62,275 bases of DNA, from NCBI GenBank assembly GCA_018645325.1, contig JABGOU010000021.1, positions 1-62,275 of the forward strand, given 5' to 3'. This document shows positions 26,723-36,613 of this stretch, piece after piece. Position 1 is the stretch's first letter; the number at the start of each line of letters is the position of its first letter. The notes below the pieces were generated by a model. It was not told where the DNA came from. It was given only the letters and a program-made list of their open reading frames with translations, and did no database searches. Position numbers and translations under genes: made by a program. Origin of the DNA: Desulfobacula sp. GTDB lineage: Bacteria > Desulfobacterota > Desulfobacteria > Desulfobacterales > Desulfobacteraceae.

Positions 26723-27445
26723 CTATCCTTCAATAAAGAGGTTCAAGGAATCGATTTGTTCTTTGTCGTCGGTTTCCATGACTCTGATAATATCCTTGTG
26801 CATTCTTTTTTTCAACTCGCCGAAAATCCCTCTTTTTTTCATAAAGGTTCTGGCAAATGCCAAAGAATCCTTGACAAGCTCTTCCTTGTTAGCACTTGCT
26901 TTAACGATCACATGGCTGTCTGCAAGTTCCTGGGCTCCAAGACGTTTTCCTGAAAGAATCATTTCATTAAATTTATATTCAGGGATGGATTTTCTAACAA
27001 AGGCAATCATACCGGGAAGAAAGGGGATACTGATATCCACTTCTGGAAAACAAAAGAACCCTTTGTCCTTTTTCATAAATCTAAAATCGCAGGCGCAGGC
27101 CAGCATGGCACCATTCCCAAAGGCATGCCCGTTAATGGCAGCGATTACCGGAACAGGCATGAATAAAATTTTTTTAAAAATTGTGTTCATCCCATACATA
27201 AATTCTTTTATGCTGTCAAAATCCTGCTCATTCATTTTCTGGCCCAGCCAATCAACATCAATCCCCTGGGAAAAATTTTTTTCATCTGTAGAGGTTAAAA
27301 CAATCGAATAAATATCTTTATTTTCAATTATTTCATCAAAGCATTTGTTCATCTGCTTCACAAAATAAAGATTCTGTTTGTTCGGGCCATTACACATATT
27401 GATGATTGCCACAGACTCATTTTGTTCCCATTCAATTATTGCCAT
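26723..27445 (-). CDS. Enoyl-CoA hydratase/isomerase family protein
   Basis: About 240 residues from the ATG at 27445, chosen because GAGGAGAG lies just upstream; an in-frame start at 27490 has none. It is a crotonase-fold protein with the oxyanion-hole region AINGHAFGNGAMLACACDFR (about 95-115) and FPEVDISIPFLPGM, the latter more like delta3-delta2-enoyl-CoA isomerases than hydratases. The C-terminus is helical. It is flanked by unrelated genes, so its pathway (fatty-acid or aromatic degradation) is unknown. Confidence 0.85.
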   Translation of the reverse strand: MAIIEWEQNESVAIINMCNGPNKQNLYFVKQMNKCFDEIIENKDIYSIVLTSTDEKNFSQGIDVDWLGQKMNEQDFDSIKEFMYGMNTIFKKILFMPVPVIAAINGHAFGNGAMLACACDFRFMKKDKGFFCFPEVDISIPFLPGMIAFVRKSIPEYKFNEMILSGKRLGAQELADSHVIVKASANKEELVKDSLAFARTFMKKRGIFGELKKRMHKDIIRVMETDDKEQIDSLNLFIEG

Positions 27446-27667
27446 AAAGCTCTCCTCGCAAAAATAGTTATCATTCTTAAAAATAAACAATGTTATTTGT
27501 AAATTAAATATCTTAATAATTCAAGTTTAAACCAGGCTTTCTTAAACAGATATCATATGGATCATGGGAAAGAAAATCTAATTGACAAGCCTTTCTTTTT
27601 CTGACAAGCTCCTCTATGGTAAAAATTAATAATTTTGAGCTGTAATATATTAAATCAGGAACATTCC

Positions 27668-29341
27668 ATGATTATTGGTATTGATGTTGGCGGTACACAC
27701 ACGGATGCTGTTCTTTTAAGCAGCAACGGCATTGAAAAAAAAGTTAAAGTGTCAACTGACTCTGCAGATCTTTTCAATACTATTCTCTCAGGCTTTAAGC
27801 AACTTTTGAAAGATATTGATCCAAAAAATATTAAACGGATTGTCATCTCAACAACCCTGACAACCAATGCAATTGTTCAGCAGAATATGAAGCCTGTCGG
27901 AATGATTGTTTCAGCAGGACCCGGTGTTGATCCTAAATCTTTTAGCACTGGTGAACACTACTATTGCGTAGCCGGCTCAATCAATCACAGGGGAAGAGAA
28001 AAAGCTTCGGTTAACACCATGGAGATTGAAGATATTGCTAAAAAGTTGAAAAAAGCCGGCATTGAATATGTTGGCGTTGTCAGTAAATTCTGTGTTCGAA
28101 ATCCCAGCCACGAAATTCTCATTAAACGAATTTTAAATAAATATTTCAAAAAAATATTTTTAGGACATCATGTTTCAGGAAATCTCAATTTCCCCAGAAG
28201 AATTGCTACAACCCATTTAAATGCCGCTGTGTTTTCACTTCATAAATCTTTTTTTGAGGCAGTGAAACTTTCCCTTGAACAAAAGGGTCTTATGGTTCCA
28301 ATTCAAATCCTGAAAGCAGACGGTGGCACCATGTCTCTTGAATCTTCAATGGCCTTTCCAGGTCAAACCGTTCTGTCAGGGCCTGCGGCAAGTATTATGG
28401 GAGCCATCCCCTATGCCCCTTCAAAGCAGGATGCAATTGTACTTGATATCGGCGGGACAACAACTGATATTGCCTTTCTTGTTGACAAGGCACCATTATT
28501 AGAGCCCATGGGCATACAAAGAGGGCAATATAAAAGTTTGATCAGATCTTTGCAGACCGATTCAAAAGGTATTGGTGGCGACAGCACTGTAAGAGTAATA
28601 GGGAAGGAACTGGTCATCGGTCCTGACCGCTTGGGGCCTGCAATGGCATTTGGCGGTCCTGAACCTACTCCAACAGATGCCCTTTTTGTTCTGGGGCTGA
28701 TGAAGGATGGAGATCGAAAAAATTCTGTGAAAGGGATTCACAAAATAGCCATGGAAATGGGACTGACAGATAATGAAACAGCTGATCAAATATTTAAAAA
28801 ATGCTGTTCCATCATTTTAAAAAAAACCTTTGAAATGATTGATAAACTAAATTCCAAACCTGTTTATACCGTACATGAATTTCTTGAGGGATATAAAATC
28901 AGCCCGAGAAAAATACTTGTACTGGGTGGGCCTGCCAAATATTTTGCTAAAAAGATAGAAGAACTATATCATATAAAAACCATTGCAGTGCCTGAATATT
29001 CAGTGGCAAATGCTATTGGCGCGGCTCTTGCCAGAACAACCTGCGAAGTTTCTTTAAATGCTGATACAGAGCAGGGTATTGTAACTGCCCACGAAGAAGG
29101 GTTTGCAGAGCCTATTTCCAAAACATATTCTGAAGATGACTTAATTGAGACCGCACACACACTTTTAAAAGAAAAAGCAATTAATTTTGGGGCAGATCCA
29201 GACAATATAGGTGAAGTGGAAGTAGTAGAATTTCAAAAATTTAATATTGTACGAAATTTTTCACCCAGGGGTAAGATATTCAGAACAAAAATGCAGCTTA
29301 AACCAGGTATAATAAAAGGTTTTGAAAATATTTTGCAATAA
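27668..29341 (+). CDS. Hydantoinase A/oxoprolinase-family protein
   Basis: About 557 residues from the ATG at 27668 with a CAGGA site upstream; a TTG at 27635 is also in frame. The ASKHA-type ATPase N-terminus IIGIDVGGTHTDAVLL and a second phosphate motif DIGGTTTDIAFL identify the HyuA/OplA family, which couples ATP use to opening of cyclic amides or to ketone carboxylation. It is shorter than a typical HyuA (about 690), and no HyuB-like subunit gene follows, so the substrate is uncertain. It begins a rightward trio with a deacetylase-like gene and epmA. Confidence 0.87.
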   Translation: MIIGIDVGGTHTDAVLLSSNGIEKKVKVSTDSADLFNTILSGFKQLLKDIDPKNIKRIVISTTLTTNAIVQQNMKPVGMIVSAGPGVDPKSFSTGEHYYCVAGSINHRGREKASVNTMEIEDIAKKLKKAGIEYVGVVSKFCVRNPSHEILIKRILNKYFKKIFLGHHVSGNLNFPRRIATTHLNAAVFSLHKSFFEAVKLSLEQKGLMVPIQILKADGGTMSLESSMAFPGQTVLSGPAASIMGAIPYAPSKQDAIVLDIGGTTTDIAFLVDKAPLLEPMGIQRGQYKSLIRSLQTDSKGIGGDSTVRVIGKELVIGPDRLGPAMAFGGPEPTPTDALFVLGLMKDGDRKNSVKGIHKIAMEMGLTDNETADQIFKKCCSIILKKTFEMIDKLNSKPVYTVHEFLEGYKISPRKILVLGGPAKYFAKKIEELYHIKTIAVPEYSVANAIGAALARTTCEVSLNADTEQGIVTAHEEGFAEPISKTYSEDDLIETAHTLLKEKAINFGADPDNIGEVEVVEFQKFNIVRNFSPRGKIFRTKMQLKPGIIKGFENILQ

Positions 29342-29356
29342 TTTATTGAGGTATAA

Positions 29357-30667
29357 ATGTTAAAGGCATTAAATAAAACAGGTCTTGTATTTTTCCCTGC
29401 GTTTGACTGGGCCATTGATCCGACTCATCCTGAGAGAGAAGAAAGGCTACTGTATACCCAGGATCAGGTTACAGAAGAAGGCATTTTTGATATCAATGGG
29501 ATTATTGAGTATAAACCCGATCTTGTTACTTACCAGGATATTCAGCGGGCACATTTTTGTGTTCCTGATGAAAAAACCATTACCACCCAATCCCACTTGA
29601 TCAGTGCAGGAGGTGCCAAAGCTATTGCAGATGCTGTTTTAAATAAAGAGGTAAAAAATGGATTTGCCCTGGTTCGTCCGCCCGGGCACCATTCCATGAG
29701 GATCTCCCATGGCGGTAGAGGCTTTTGTCACATCAATATTGAAGCCATAATGGTGGAGTATATCAGATCCCAATTCGGCATTAAAAAAATAGCTATTATT
29801 GATACGGATTGTCATCATGGAGATGGTACCAACGATATTTTCTGGCATGATCCTGATATATTGTTCATTTCCCTGCACCAGGATGGAAGAACCATGTATC
29901 CCGGCTCAGGCTTTCCAGAAGAATTAGGAGGCCCTAATGCCAAAGGATCAAACCTGAACATACCACTTCCACCAGGCACGTCAACTGAAGGATATCTTTA
30001 TGTTATCAGAAATTGTGTATTACCTGCCATAGAAGAATTCAAGCCTGATCTTATTGTCAATTCTGCCGGACAAGATAACCATTATACTGATCCATTAACC
30101 AACATGAATTTTTCAGCACAGGGGTATGCAAAACTCACCAGCCTGCTTAAGCCTGATATTGCTGTTCTTGAAGGGGGTTATTCCATTGAAGGAGCCCTTC
30201 CCTATGTCAATCTGGGTATTATTCTTGCATTGGCAGGCCTTGATTATTCAGGGGTTATTGAACCGGATTTTAATCTTGAGCGTCTGAAACAATCGGTTAG
30301 TATCACAGATAAAATTAAAAAAACTACTGATCTTGTTAATTCCTATTGGCGCCAGAAAAAAGAGTTAAGGCAAAAAGCAGGAACTCCCGGAGACATTGCA
30401 GTCAGACACAGAGAAATATTTTATGATACTGACAATATCTTTGAACGACAAAAAGAAAAAGTGCGAATCTGCCGAGACTGCGGTGGTTGCTTTGAAATAG
30501 ATTCCAATGCCCAGCCAGGGCATCATATTCTTGCTGTGCATATACCCATTAATGCCTGTAAAGCCTGTATTGAAGCAGGGTATAAATTTTTTGATCAGGC
30601 AGATAAAAGTAAATTTAATAAGGTTTTTTTACAGGACAGAACAAAAAACAATTATGAAATAAAGTGA
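29357..30667 (+). CDS. Histone-deacetylase-like hydrolase with C-terminal zinc-ribbon-like extension
   Basis: 436 residues. The arginase/deacetylase core (about 1-310) shows the catalytic His pair in RPPGHHSM, zinc ligands in DTDCHHGDGTND and SAGQDNH, and a Gly-Gly-Tyr motif in LEGGYS. Bacterial members remove acyl groups from lysines, polyamines or acetoin-related substrates. After about residue 370 comes an extra segment with CRDCGGCFEI and, 30 residues later, CKACIEAGY, which looks like a four-Cys metal site and is not part of the standard fold. The start of epmA overlaps its stop by 4 bp (GTGA), so the two are translationally coupled. Confidence 0.88.
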   Translation: MLKALNKTGLVFFPAFDWAIDPTHPEREERLLYTQDQVTEEGIFDINGIIEYKPDLVTYQDIQRAHFCVPDEKTITTQSHLISAGGAKAIADAVLNKEVKNGFALVRPPGHHSMRISHGGRGFCHINIEAIMVEYIRSQFGIKKIAIIDTDCHHGDGTNDIFWHDPDILFISLHQDGRTMYPGSGFPEELGGPNAKGSNLNIPLPPGTSTEGYLYVIRNCVLPAIEEFKPDLIVNSAGQDNHYTDPLTNMNFSAQGYAKLTSLLKPDIAVLEGGYSIEGALPYVNLGIILALAGLDYSGVIEPDFNLERLKQSVSITDKIKKTTDLVNSYWRQKKELRQKAGTPGDIAVRHREIFYDTDNIFERQKEKVRICRDCGGCFEIDSNAQPGHHILAVHIPINACKACIEAGYKFFDQADKSKFNKVFLQDRTKNNYEIK

Positions 30668-31578
30668 CACTGGATACGAAATCCTACAGATATCTTGAAA
30701 TAAGATCCCTTGTTATTCAGGCCGTAAGAGATTTTTTTACTAAAAACCTTTATCTTGAAGTAGAGACACCCATTCTTAGCCCTTGTATTATTCCAGAGGC
30801 TCAGATTGACCCTGTAACTTTTGAAGACATGTATTTACAGTCTTCTCCTGAACTTTGTATGAAAAGGCTCCTTTCAAAAGGCTTTAATAAAATTTTTCAA
30901 ATCTGTAAATGTTTCAGAAAAAACGAAAGGGGAGCACATCACCTGCCCGAATTGACCATGCTGGAATGGTATGCAAAAGATGATTCCTATCTTGATTTAA
31001 TGGATCAATGCGCAAGGCTCATAAAATTCATAGCTGATAGGCTCAACCTTAAAAATCAGATCAAATATCAGAACAAAATCATAAACTTAAGCCTGCCCTG
31101 GAAAAAGCTTACCGTTCAGCAGGCATTTGACATCTATGCAGACAAAGCCTTAAGTAATGCACTTGCTGATAACAGTTTTGACGAAATAATCAGCCTGCAG
31201 ATCGAGCCCCACCTTGGCAATAAAAGCCCTTGTTTTCTATATGATTATCCGGCAAGCCTTGCATCACTTGCAAAACTTTTACCGGACAATCCCCATTACG
31301 CCCAACGATTTGAATTTTACCTGGCCGGTATTGAGCTTGCAAATGGATTTACCGAACTTAATGATTCTATTGAACAAAAATCACGATTTGAAATTGAAAA
31401 CAAGATTCGAAAATCTCAAAACAAAACTATATTCCCCCTGCCGGAAAAATTTTTAACGGATATAGAAAAAATGCCGGATGCTGCAGGAATTGCATTAGGA
31501 GTTGACCGGCTTGTCATGATTTTCTGTAATGTCATGTCCTTAGATGATGTGGTAACCTTTACACCGGAAAATCTATAA
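30664..31578 (+). CDS. epmA: EF-P lysine aminoacylase (PoxA/GenX/YjeA family)
   Basis: 304 residues starting at GTG that overlaps the stop of the deacetylase-like gene. It is a class II LysRS-like catalytic core without the anticodon domain, which attaches (R)-beta-lysine to a lysine of elongation factor P. Class II motifs: VETPILSPCIIPEAQIDP, motif 2 FRKNERGAHHLPELTMLEWY, and motif 3 AAGIALGVDRLVMIFC. Length and content match EpmA rather than a truncated LysS. The partner aminomutase EpmB and EF-P itself are not in the window. Confidence 0.93.
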   Translation: MTLDTKSYRYLEIRSLVIQAVRDFFTKNLYLEVETPILSPCIIPEAQIDPVTFEDMYLQSSPELCMKRLLSKGFNKIFQICKCFRKNERGAHHLPELTMLEWYAKDDSYLDLMDQCARLIKFIADRLNLKNQIKYQNKIINLSLPWKKLTVQQAFDIYADKALSNALADNSFDEIISLQIEPHLGNKSPCFLYDYPASLASLAKLLPDNPHYAQRFEFYLAGIELANGFTELNDSIEQKSRFEIENKIRKSQNKTIFPLPEKFLTDIEKMPDAAGIALGVDRLVMIFCNVMSLDDVVTFTPENL

Positions 31579-31592
31579 ACCTTTTTCGTTCC

Positions 31593-32705
31593 TTACTTTT
31601 GAAATTCTTTCCCGATAAAAAAAGACATGATAAGACACCCTATAATAAAAAATACCAGTGAAGCATATAATTGGCTGCCCACCTGTGGGAGCTCGTTTAT
31701 ATTGGTATAAATCTGCATATTCTGGGCAACACATATCACACCATCTTGTTTTATATATTGCTGAGCCATGATAATGCTTTTTTTAAATGGCCACAATGCA
31801 TATAAAGATCCGATCATTAATCCCATCAGAAATGCTATAGTTGCGTTATAATATTTTTTCAAAACAGCAGTTATAATTTTTGCAAATAAAAGACCGCCCA
31901 TAACGATACCGATTGCAAAGCATAGTAAAAAGGCCAGATTGTCCCAATTCAAATTTTTTAAACCTGATATGGCTGAAATAACTTCAAAATACTCTCCCAT
32001 AAGTATAAGGACCAGTGATCCGCTTATCCCGGGAAGAACCATTGCAGAAACTGCAACCGCCCCGCAAATCAATGCATAACCATATTCATCAAGCGTATAC
32101 CTTCCTGTAAATGAAAATGCTGTAAAGTCTTGTTTCTCTTCTTCAAAATCCTGATTTTTCAAATACTGATCTTCATAAATTTCTGATTTCTTTTTTATTT
32201 TTTCGTAGGGATTAACTGCATAAGTCACATACATTGTACAGATAGCTCCCAGAATAATAAAAAAAAGCAGATAGGCTTGTTTATCTTTCAGCATTTTTAC
32301 AGGGATGATGATGGATACCAGGATCAGGCCAAAAAACAATGAGTATGTAAGGCTGAAATGATGAACAATCAGATATTTCATCAAACTTGAAAGAGAAAGA
32401 ATGGCAACAACAGCACCTGCTATTAGCTTAAAAAGAAAAACAAAATCATTCTTTCTTAAAAATTCAATAAAAATCTTTAAAGAATGTTCTTTACCTGCTT
32501 TAAAGACAAGGTTGATGATACAGAATGAACAATACAATATATTGGCTTTATTAATCTTGCTCAGGATAGAAAAAACACGTTCATAAATTTTAAAAATCAA
32601 AAGAAATGTACCACCGGAAACCCCTGGAATAATATTTGCTGTTCCCAGGCAGAATCCTATAAGAAGTTCTTTAATGAACAATGATCGTATGGTGTTTTTT
32701 CTCAT
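31593..32705 (-). CDS. DUF368/PopT-type polyprenyl-phosphate translocase
   Basis: 370 residues with about 9-10 hydrophobic segments. The family signature occurs twice in inverted-repeat fashion: IIPGVSGGTFLL near the N-terminus (about 25) and MVLPGISGSLVLILMGEYFE in the second half (about 225). DUF368 proteins such as PopT recycle undecaprenyl phosphate across the inner membrane for cell-wall and polysaccharide synthesis. A hydrophilic loop of about 35 residues (KIKKKSEIYEDQYLKNQDFE) separates the halves. It is convergent with epmA, 14 bp apart, and 16 bp downstream of pcm. Confidence 0.87.
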   Translation of the reverse strand: MRKNTIRSLFIKELLIGFCLGTANIIPGVSGGTFLLIFKIYERVFSILSKINKANILYCSFCIINLVFKAGKEHSLKIFIEFLRKNDFVFLFKLIAGAVVAILSLSSLMKYLIVHHFSLTYSLFFGLILVSIIIPVKMLKDKQAYLLFFIILGAICTMYVTYAVNPYEKIKKKSEIYEDQYLKNQDFEEEKQDFTAFSFTGRYTLDEYGYALICGAVAVSAMVLPGISGSLVLILMGEYFEVISAISGLKNLNWDNLAFLLCFAIGIVMGGLLFAKIITAVLKKYYNATIAFLMGLMIGSLYALWPFKKSIIMAQQYIKQDGVICVAQNMQIYTNINELPQVGSQLYASLVFFIIGCLIMSFFIGKEFQK

Positions 32706-32721
32706 CGGTTTTCTTTAAGAT

Positions 32722-33384
32722 CTATTCGTTCCAACCATGTTGACCAATCAATTTTACGAATCTACATGCACCGAGATTTGTTGTTTTTATATTGTCTTCG
32801 GTTTTTTCAAGCCGTATCAACTCCTGGGAAAAATTATCCCCGACCGGTATTACAAGACGTCCTCCGATTGAAAGTTGTTCTATCAGAGGAGAAGGGATTT
32901 GTTGTCCGCCTGCAGTAACAATGATGGCATCAAAAGGACCTTCCTGTTTCCATCCTTGTGTCCCGTCTGAATACCTAGTGACAATATTATGGAATTTAAG
33001 CTTATCAAAAAGCTTTCTTGTCTGTAAAAATAGAGCGTTATTCCTTTCTATGGTATATACTTTATATACTATCTGGGATAATACAGCTGCCTGATATCCT
33101 GACCCTGTTCCAATCTCGAGCACTCGCTCGTGACCTTTTAGCGCAAGGCTTTGGGTCATTTCTCCAATAATATAGGGCTGGGAAATGGTCTGACCTTCTC
33201 CAATGGGCAGGGGGAAATCTCCATAAGCACTGTCCACAAGTGCTTCACTGACAAATAAATGCCGGGGTACTTTATTCATTGCCGCAAGAACCAATGGATC
33301 GGTTACCCCCCTTGAAGCTATCTGTTTTTCTACCATTTCACGACGGCGGCTGGCATATTTTTTAGGTTCATTTTTCATGTCCAT
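32722..33384 (-). CDS. pcm: Protein-L-isoaspartate O-methyltransferase
   Basis: About 220 residues from the ATG at 33384; a TTG at 33414 would add ten residues and neither has a strong ribosome site. It methylates L-isoaspartyl residues in damaged proteins using SAM to start repair. Typical motifs: VPRHLFVSEALVDSAYGDFP, IGEGQTISQPYIIGEMTQ, SAM motif I VLEIGTGSGYQAAVLSQI and PFDAIIVTAGGQQIP. It is followed by the PopT-like gene and reads away from the divergent potassium-channel gene. Confidence 0.93.
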   Translation of the reverse strand: MDMKNEPKKYASRRREMVEKQIASRGVTDPLVLAAMNKVPRHLFVSEALVDSAYGDFPLPIGEGQTISQPYIIGEMTQSLALKGHERVLEIGTGSGYQAAVLSQIVYKVYTIERNNALFLQTRKLFDKLKFHNIVTRYSDGTQGWKQEGPFDAIIVTAGGQQIPSPLIEQLSIGGRLVIPVGDNFSQELIRLEKTEDNIKTTNLGACRFVKLIGQHGWNE

Positions 33385-33485
33385 CTTAATACCAGCAACC
33401 ACAGCGATCGTCAAGAAGATACAGTCCTTTTGCCTCTGGTAATCTTGCCTTGATTTTTATCTTTAATATCTATAGTAATATCCCT

Positions 33486-34493
33486 ATGAACAGACTTCAA
33501 CAAATCATCAGAGCGTTTATCATTTCCTGGATTATTTTTGGATTGGGTGTGATTGGATATATGGTTATTGAAAAATGGAGTTTCCTTGATGCCGTATATA
33601 TGACTGCCATTACAGTTACTACTGCAGGGTTTATGGAGGTGCATGAATTAAGCTCAGCCGGAAGAATATTTACCAGCATAGTCCTTGTTGCAGGTGTTGG
33701 CTACTTCTTTTATATAGCCGGGCTTATCGTACAATCCATAGTTGAAGGAGAAATAAAAGCAATTTTGGGGAGAAAAAGATTGGATAAAAAAATCCGTAAA
33801 TTGAAAAACCATTATATCATCTGTGGATATGGACGTATTGGAAGAGTATTGTCCCAGCTGATAAAAGAAGATACAAAGGATATTGTTGTAGTTGAAAAAG
33901 ATGAAAATCTTGTTGAGATATTAGAAAAAGATAAAATGCATTATCTTAATGGAGATTCGTCAGAAGAAGAAGTCCTTGAAAAAGCAGGTATTAAAAATGC
34001 CTCCTTTCTTATTGCAGCCCTGGGAACTGACACTGCAAATGTTTTTCTTGTCTTAACTGCAAGGCAGCTAAATCCTGATATTTATATTATGGCACGGGCC
34101 AGTAGCCCTGATGTTAAGAATAAACTTATCATTGCCGGGGCAAATTTTGTTGAATCCCCATATGATATCGGAGCCATATCCATGGGGTTAAAGCTGTTAA
34201 GACCCAGTGTCAGCCGCTTTCTTTCAATTGCATTATCCAGAAAAAAAGAAGGCATTCAGATTGATGAAATTTTTGTGCCGAAAAAATCCAAATATACCAA
34301 TATTGCACTTAAAGATTCCGGGATCCGGCAGGATTTCAATCTCATCATTATATCTATAAAAAAAGCTTCAGGGGAAATGCTTTTTAATCCCCATTTTGAG
34401 ACCTTGATTGAACCCGGGGATACCGTCATTGTCATGGGGAAAACCCCTGACTTGAAGAAATTTGCACAAGCCACCGACACTGACGGGAATTAA
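33486..34493 (+). CDS. Two-TM ion channel with RCK (TrkA-N/TrkA-C) domains, atypical filter
   Basis: About 335 residues from the ATG at 33486; an earlier in-frame start at 33450 is possible. Two membrane helices (about 8-28 and 65-92) flank a pore loop, followed by a TrkA-N Rossmann domain (IICGYGRIGRVLSQLI, VVVEKDE) and a TrkA-C domain. This is the architecture of ligand-gated potassium channels such as MthK and GsuK. The pore reads TVTTAGFMEV where the usual form is TTVGYGDV, so the second filter glycine is replaced by Met and Val by Ala. Selectivity may therefore be changed. Confidence 0.87.
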   Translation: MNRLQQIIRAFIISWIIFGLGVIGYMVIEKWSFLDAVYMTAITVTTAGFMEVHELSSAGRIFTSIVLVAGVGYFFYIAGLIVQSIVEGEIKAILGRKRLDKKIRKLKNHYIICGYGRIGRVLSQLIKEDTKDIVVVEKDENLVEILEKDKMHYLNGDSSEEEVLEKAGIKNASFLIAALGTDTANVFLVLTARQLNPDIYIMARASSPDVKNKLIIAGANFVESPYDIGAISMGLKLLRPSVSRFLSIALSRKKEGIQIDEIFVPKKSKYTNIALKDSGIRQDFNLIIISIKKASGEMLFNPHFETLIEPGDTVIVMGKTPDLKKFAQATDTDGN

Positions 34494-34558
34494 AAGATCC
34501 TTGTTTTATATTTTAGGAATTCTTGTTTTATTTAAATTATAATACCTTGTAACGGGGA

Positions 34559-35146
34559 CTATATTTTATAAATCACCCTTTTATCAGTAATAATAATATC
34601 AACTGTAAATTTTCTTGATTCCATCTGTATTTGATCGACAATCTGTTCCTCATAGGCAAGGGATACTTTTCTGCAAGTTTCAGGCAATTTTGTGATCAGC
34701 TTATTATAAAAATTATTACCAAAACCAATCCTTCCACCTTTATCATCAAATGCAAGGCCTGGAATAATTGCAATATCAACCTCTTCCAATGGTATTTTTT
34801 TACATTTTTCAATATCCGGCTCAAGAATATCATTGGCACTTTTTATAAGATCTTTATCGTAATTGTTAATTTTATAAAGGTTAATGGCATTTTTAGCATA
34901 AGTAAAGACGGGTAAGGCAATTCCCTTTTCTATCTGTAATGCTTTTTTAATAATTTTTTCTGTTGGAATTTCATTATTTGTTGGAGTATATAAAAAAGCA
35001 AGCTGAGCTTCCATGAAATTGGCAAACTCAAAAAGCTTATATTCAATTTTTTTATATTTCTCAAAAAGTTCTTCTTTTGCTAGGTTCTCCAAACGTTTTG
35101 CCACCAATGTTAAATTATTTATTTTACCATTTTTTAATTCATCCAT
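34559..35146 (-). CDS. 5-formyltetrahydrofolate cyclo-ligase family protein
   Basis: 195 residues. Converts 5-formyl-THF to 5,10-methenyl-THF with ATP in folate metabolism. The family motif GGRIGFGNNFYNKLITKLP (about 143-162) is close to the usual GRxGxGxGYYDR, and IIPGLAFDDKGGR precedes it. The N-terminal Lys/Arg-rich region and PxxNEIPTEKI are compatible with the fold. In many proteobacteria a 6S RNA gene lies beside this gene, but I could not recognise one in the upstream 177 bp. Confidence 0.85.
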   Translation of the reverse strand: MDELKNGKINNLTLVAKRLENLAKEELFEKYKKIEYKLFEFANFMEAQLAFLYTPTNNEIPTEKIIKKALQIEKGIALPVFTYAKNAINLYKINNYDKDLIKSANDILEPDIEKCKKIPLEEVDIAIIPGLAFDDKGGRIGFGNNFYNKLITKLPETCRKVSLAYEEQIVDQIQMESRKFTVDIIITDKRVIYKI

Positions 35147-35323
35147 CTATTTTACCCCTTTTCTTGCAAAAAAAGTTTTTAGCAAATATTATACACATGT
35201 CTCCAATTGTCAACCGCAATAATCATTGACTGTTAACAACCCTCATGGTATCAGGTGAACATTGTAGAAGAATCTTTTAAACTAAGAACTTAGAGAATAT
35301 GAAAAAGGTAAAATAATAAGCAA

Positions 35324-36613
35324 ATGTTGGATTTAAAATATATAAAAAACAATCTGGAAGCTGTTAAAAATGGCATGGGAAAAAGGAAGGCTAAAGTAGA
35401 CTTCACCTTGCTTTTAAACAATGAAGATAAAAGAAAAATTTTACTTTTGGAAATAGAGGCACTCAGGCATAAAAGGAATGTAGTTTCCAGCGATATCGCA
35501 AAAATGAAAAAGGCAGGAGAAAATGCCTCTTCTTTTATTGCGCAAATGAAAGAAGTTTCCGAAAGGATCAAGAAACTGGATAAAGAACTTTCAATAGTAG
35601 AAACCGCTATAAATGATTTTCTTATCTTACTGCCGAATATTCCCCATGAAGACGTCCCTGTTGGGAAAGATGATACTGAAAACAGACTTGAAAAGACCTA
35701 TGGAGAACTTAAAAAATTTAATTTTAAAATAAAGCCCCATTGGGAAATAGGTGAAGATTTAGGTATTCTTGATTTTACAAGGGCAGCAAAACTGACAGGG
35801 GCTAGATTTCCCCTATATCTTGGAAATGGTGCAAGGCTTGAAAGAGCCCTCATAAACTTTATGCTTGATATCCATATTACTCAGCATGGCTACACTGAAA
35901 CTCTGCCTCCATTTATTGTGAACAAAACCACAATGACCGGAACCGGCCAACTACCCAAATTTGAAGAAGATCTTTTTAAGCTTGAAGGTTGGGATTACTA
36001 CCTGATACCAACGTCTGAAGTCCCTATGACCAATATTTATGCCAAAGAAATTATTGATGAATCAATGCTTCCCTGCAAATTCACGGCATATACTCCATGT
36101 TTCAGGTCTGAAGCAGGCTCTTACGGCAGAGATACCAAAGGTTTAATTCGTCAACACCAGTTTAACAAAGTCGAGTTGGTTAAATTGACAACTCCTGAGA
36201 CCTCATTTGATGAACTTGAATCTCTGCTTTCCAATGCTGAAAAAATACTTCAAATTCTTGAACTGCCCTACCGTGTTGTCACGCTTTGCACAGGAGATTT
36301 AGGTTTTTCAGCAACAAAAACCTATGATATTGAAGTATGGATGCCGGGGCAGGATGATAAGGGTCTCTACAGAGAGATATCTTCCTGCAGTAATTGTCTG
36401 GATTTTCAGGCCAGACGTGCCAATATACGATTTCGAAGAAATAATACGAACAAACCTGAATTTGTGCATACATTAAATGGTTCCGGACTGGCCGTAGGAA
36501 GGACATTTGCTGCTATATTAGAAAACTATCAGCAGGCCGACGGGTCTGTTATTATTCCAGAAGCACTGGTATCCTACATGGGTGGCCAAAAGGTGATTCA
36601 TAATGATGCTTGA
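35324..36613 (+). CDS. serS: Seryl-tRNA synthetase
   Basis: 429 residues. Charges tRNA-Ser (and tRNA-Sec) with serine. The N-terminal long coiled-coil arm (about 30-105) precedes the class II catalytic domain, with motif 2 [20 protein letters not shown] (about 265) and motif 3 [17 protein letters not shown] (about 388). [10 protein letters not shown] and [13 protein letters not shown] are typical serine-site segments. It overlaps thrC by 11 bp, so the two genes are coupled. Confidence 0.97.
   Translation: MLDLKYIKNNLEAVKNGMGKRKAKVDFTLLLNNEDKRKILLLEIEALRHKRNVVSSDIAKMKKAGENASSFIAQMKEVSERIKKLDKELSIVETAINDFLILLPNIPHEDVPVGKDDTENRLEKTYGELKKFNFKIKPHWEIGEDLGILDFTRAAKLTGARFPLYLGNGARLERALINFMLDIHITQHGYTETLPPFIVNKTTMTGTGQLPKFEEDLFKLEGWDYYLIPTSEVPMTNIYAKEIIDESMLPCKFTAYTPCFRSEAGSYGRDTKGLIRQHQFNKVELVKLTTPETSFDELESLLSNAEKILQILELPYRVVTLCTGDLGFSATKTYDIEVWMPGQDDKGLYREISSCSNCLDFQARRANIRFRRNNTNKPEFVHTLNGSGLAVGRTFAAILENYQQADGSVIIPEALVSYMGGQKVIHNDA

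Noticed and set aside
35147-35323. Possible 6S RNA next to the 5-FTHF cyclo-ligase gene
   Set aside because: The usual gene neighbourhood suggested it, but no long closed-stem structure with a central bubble was evident.
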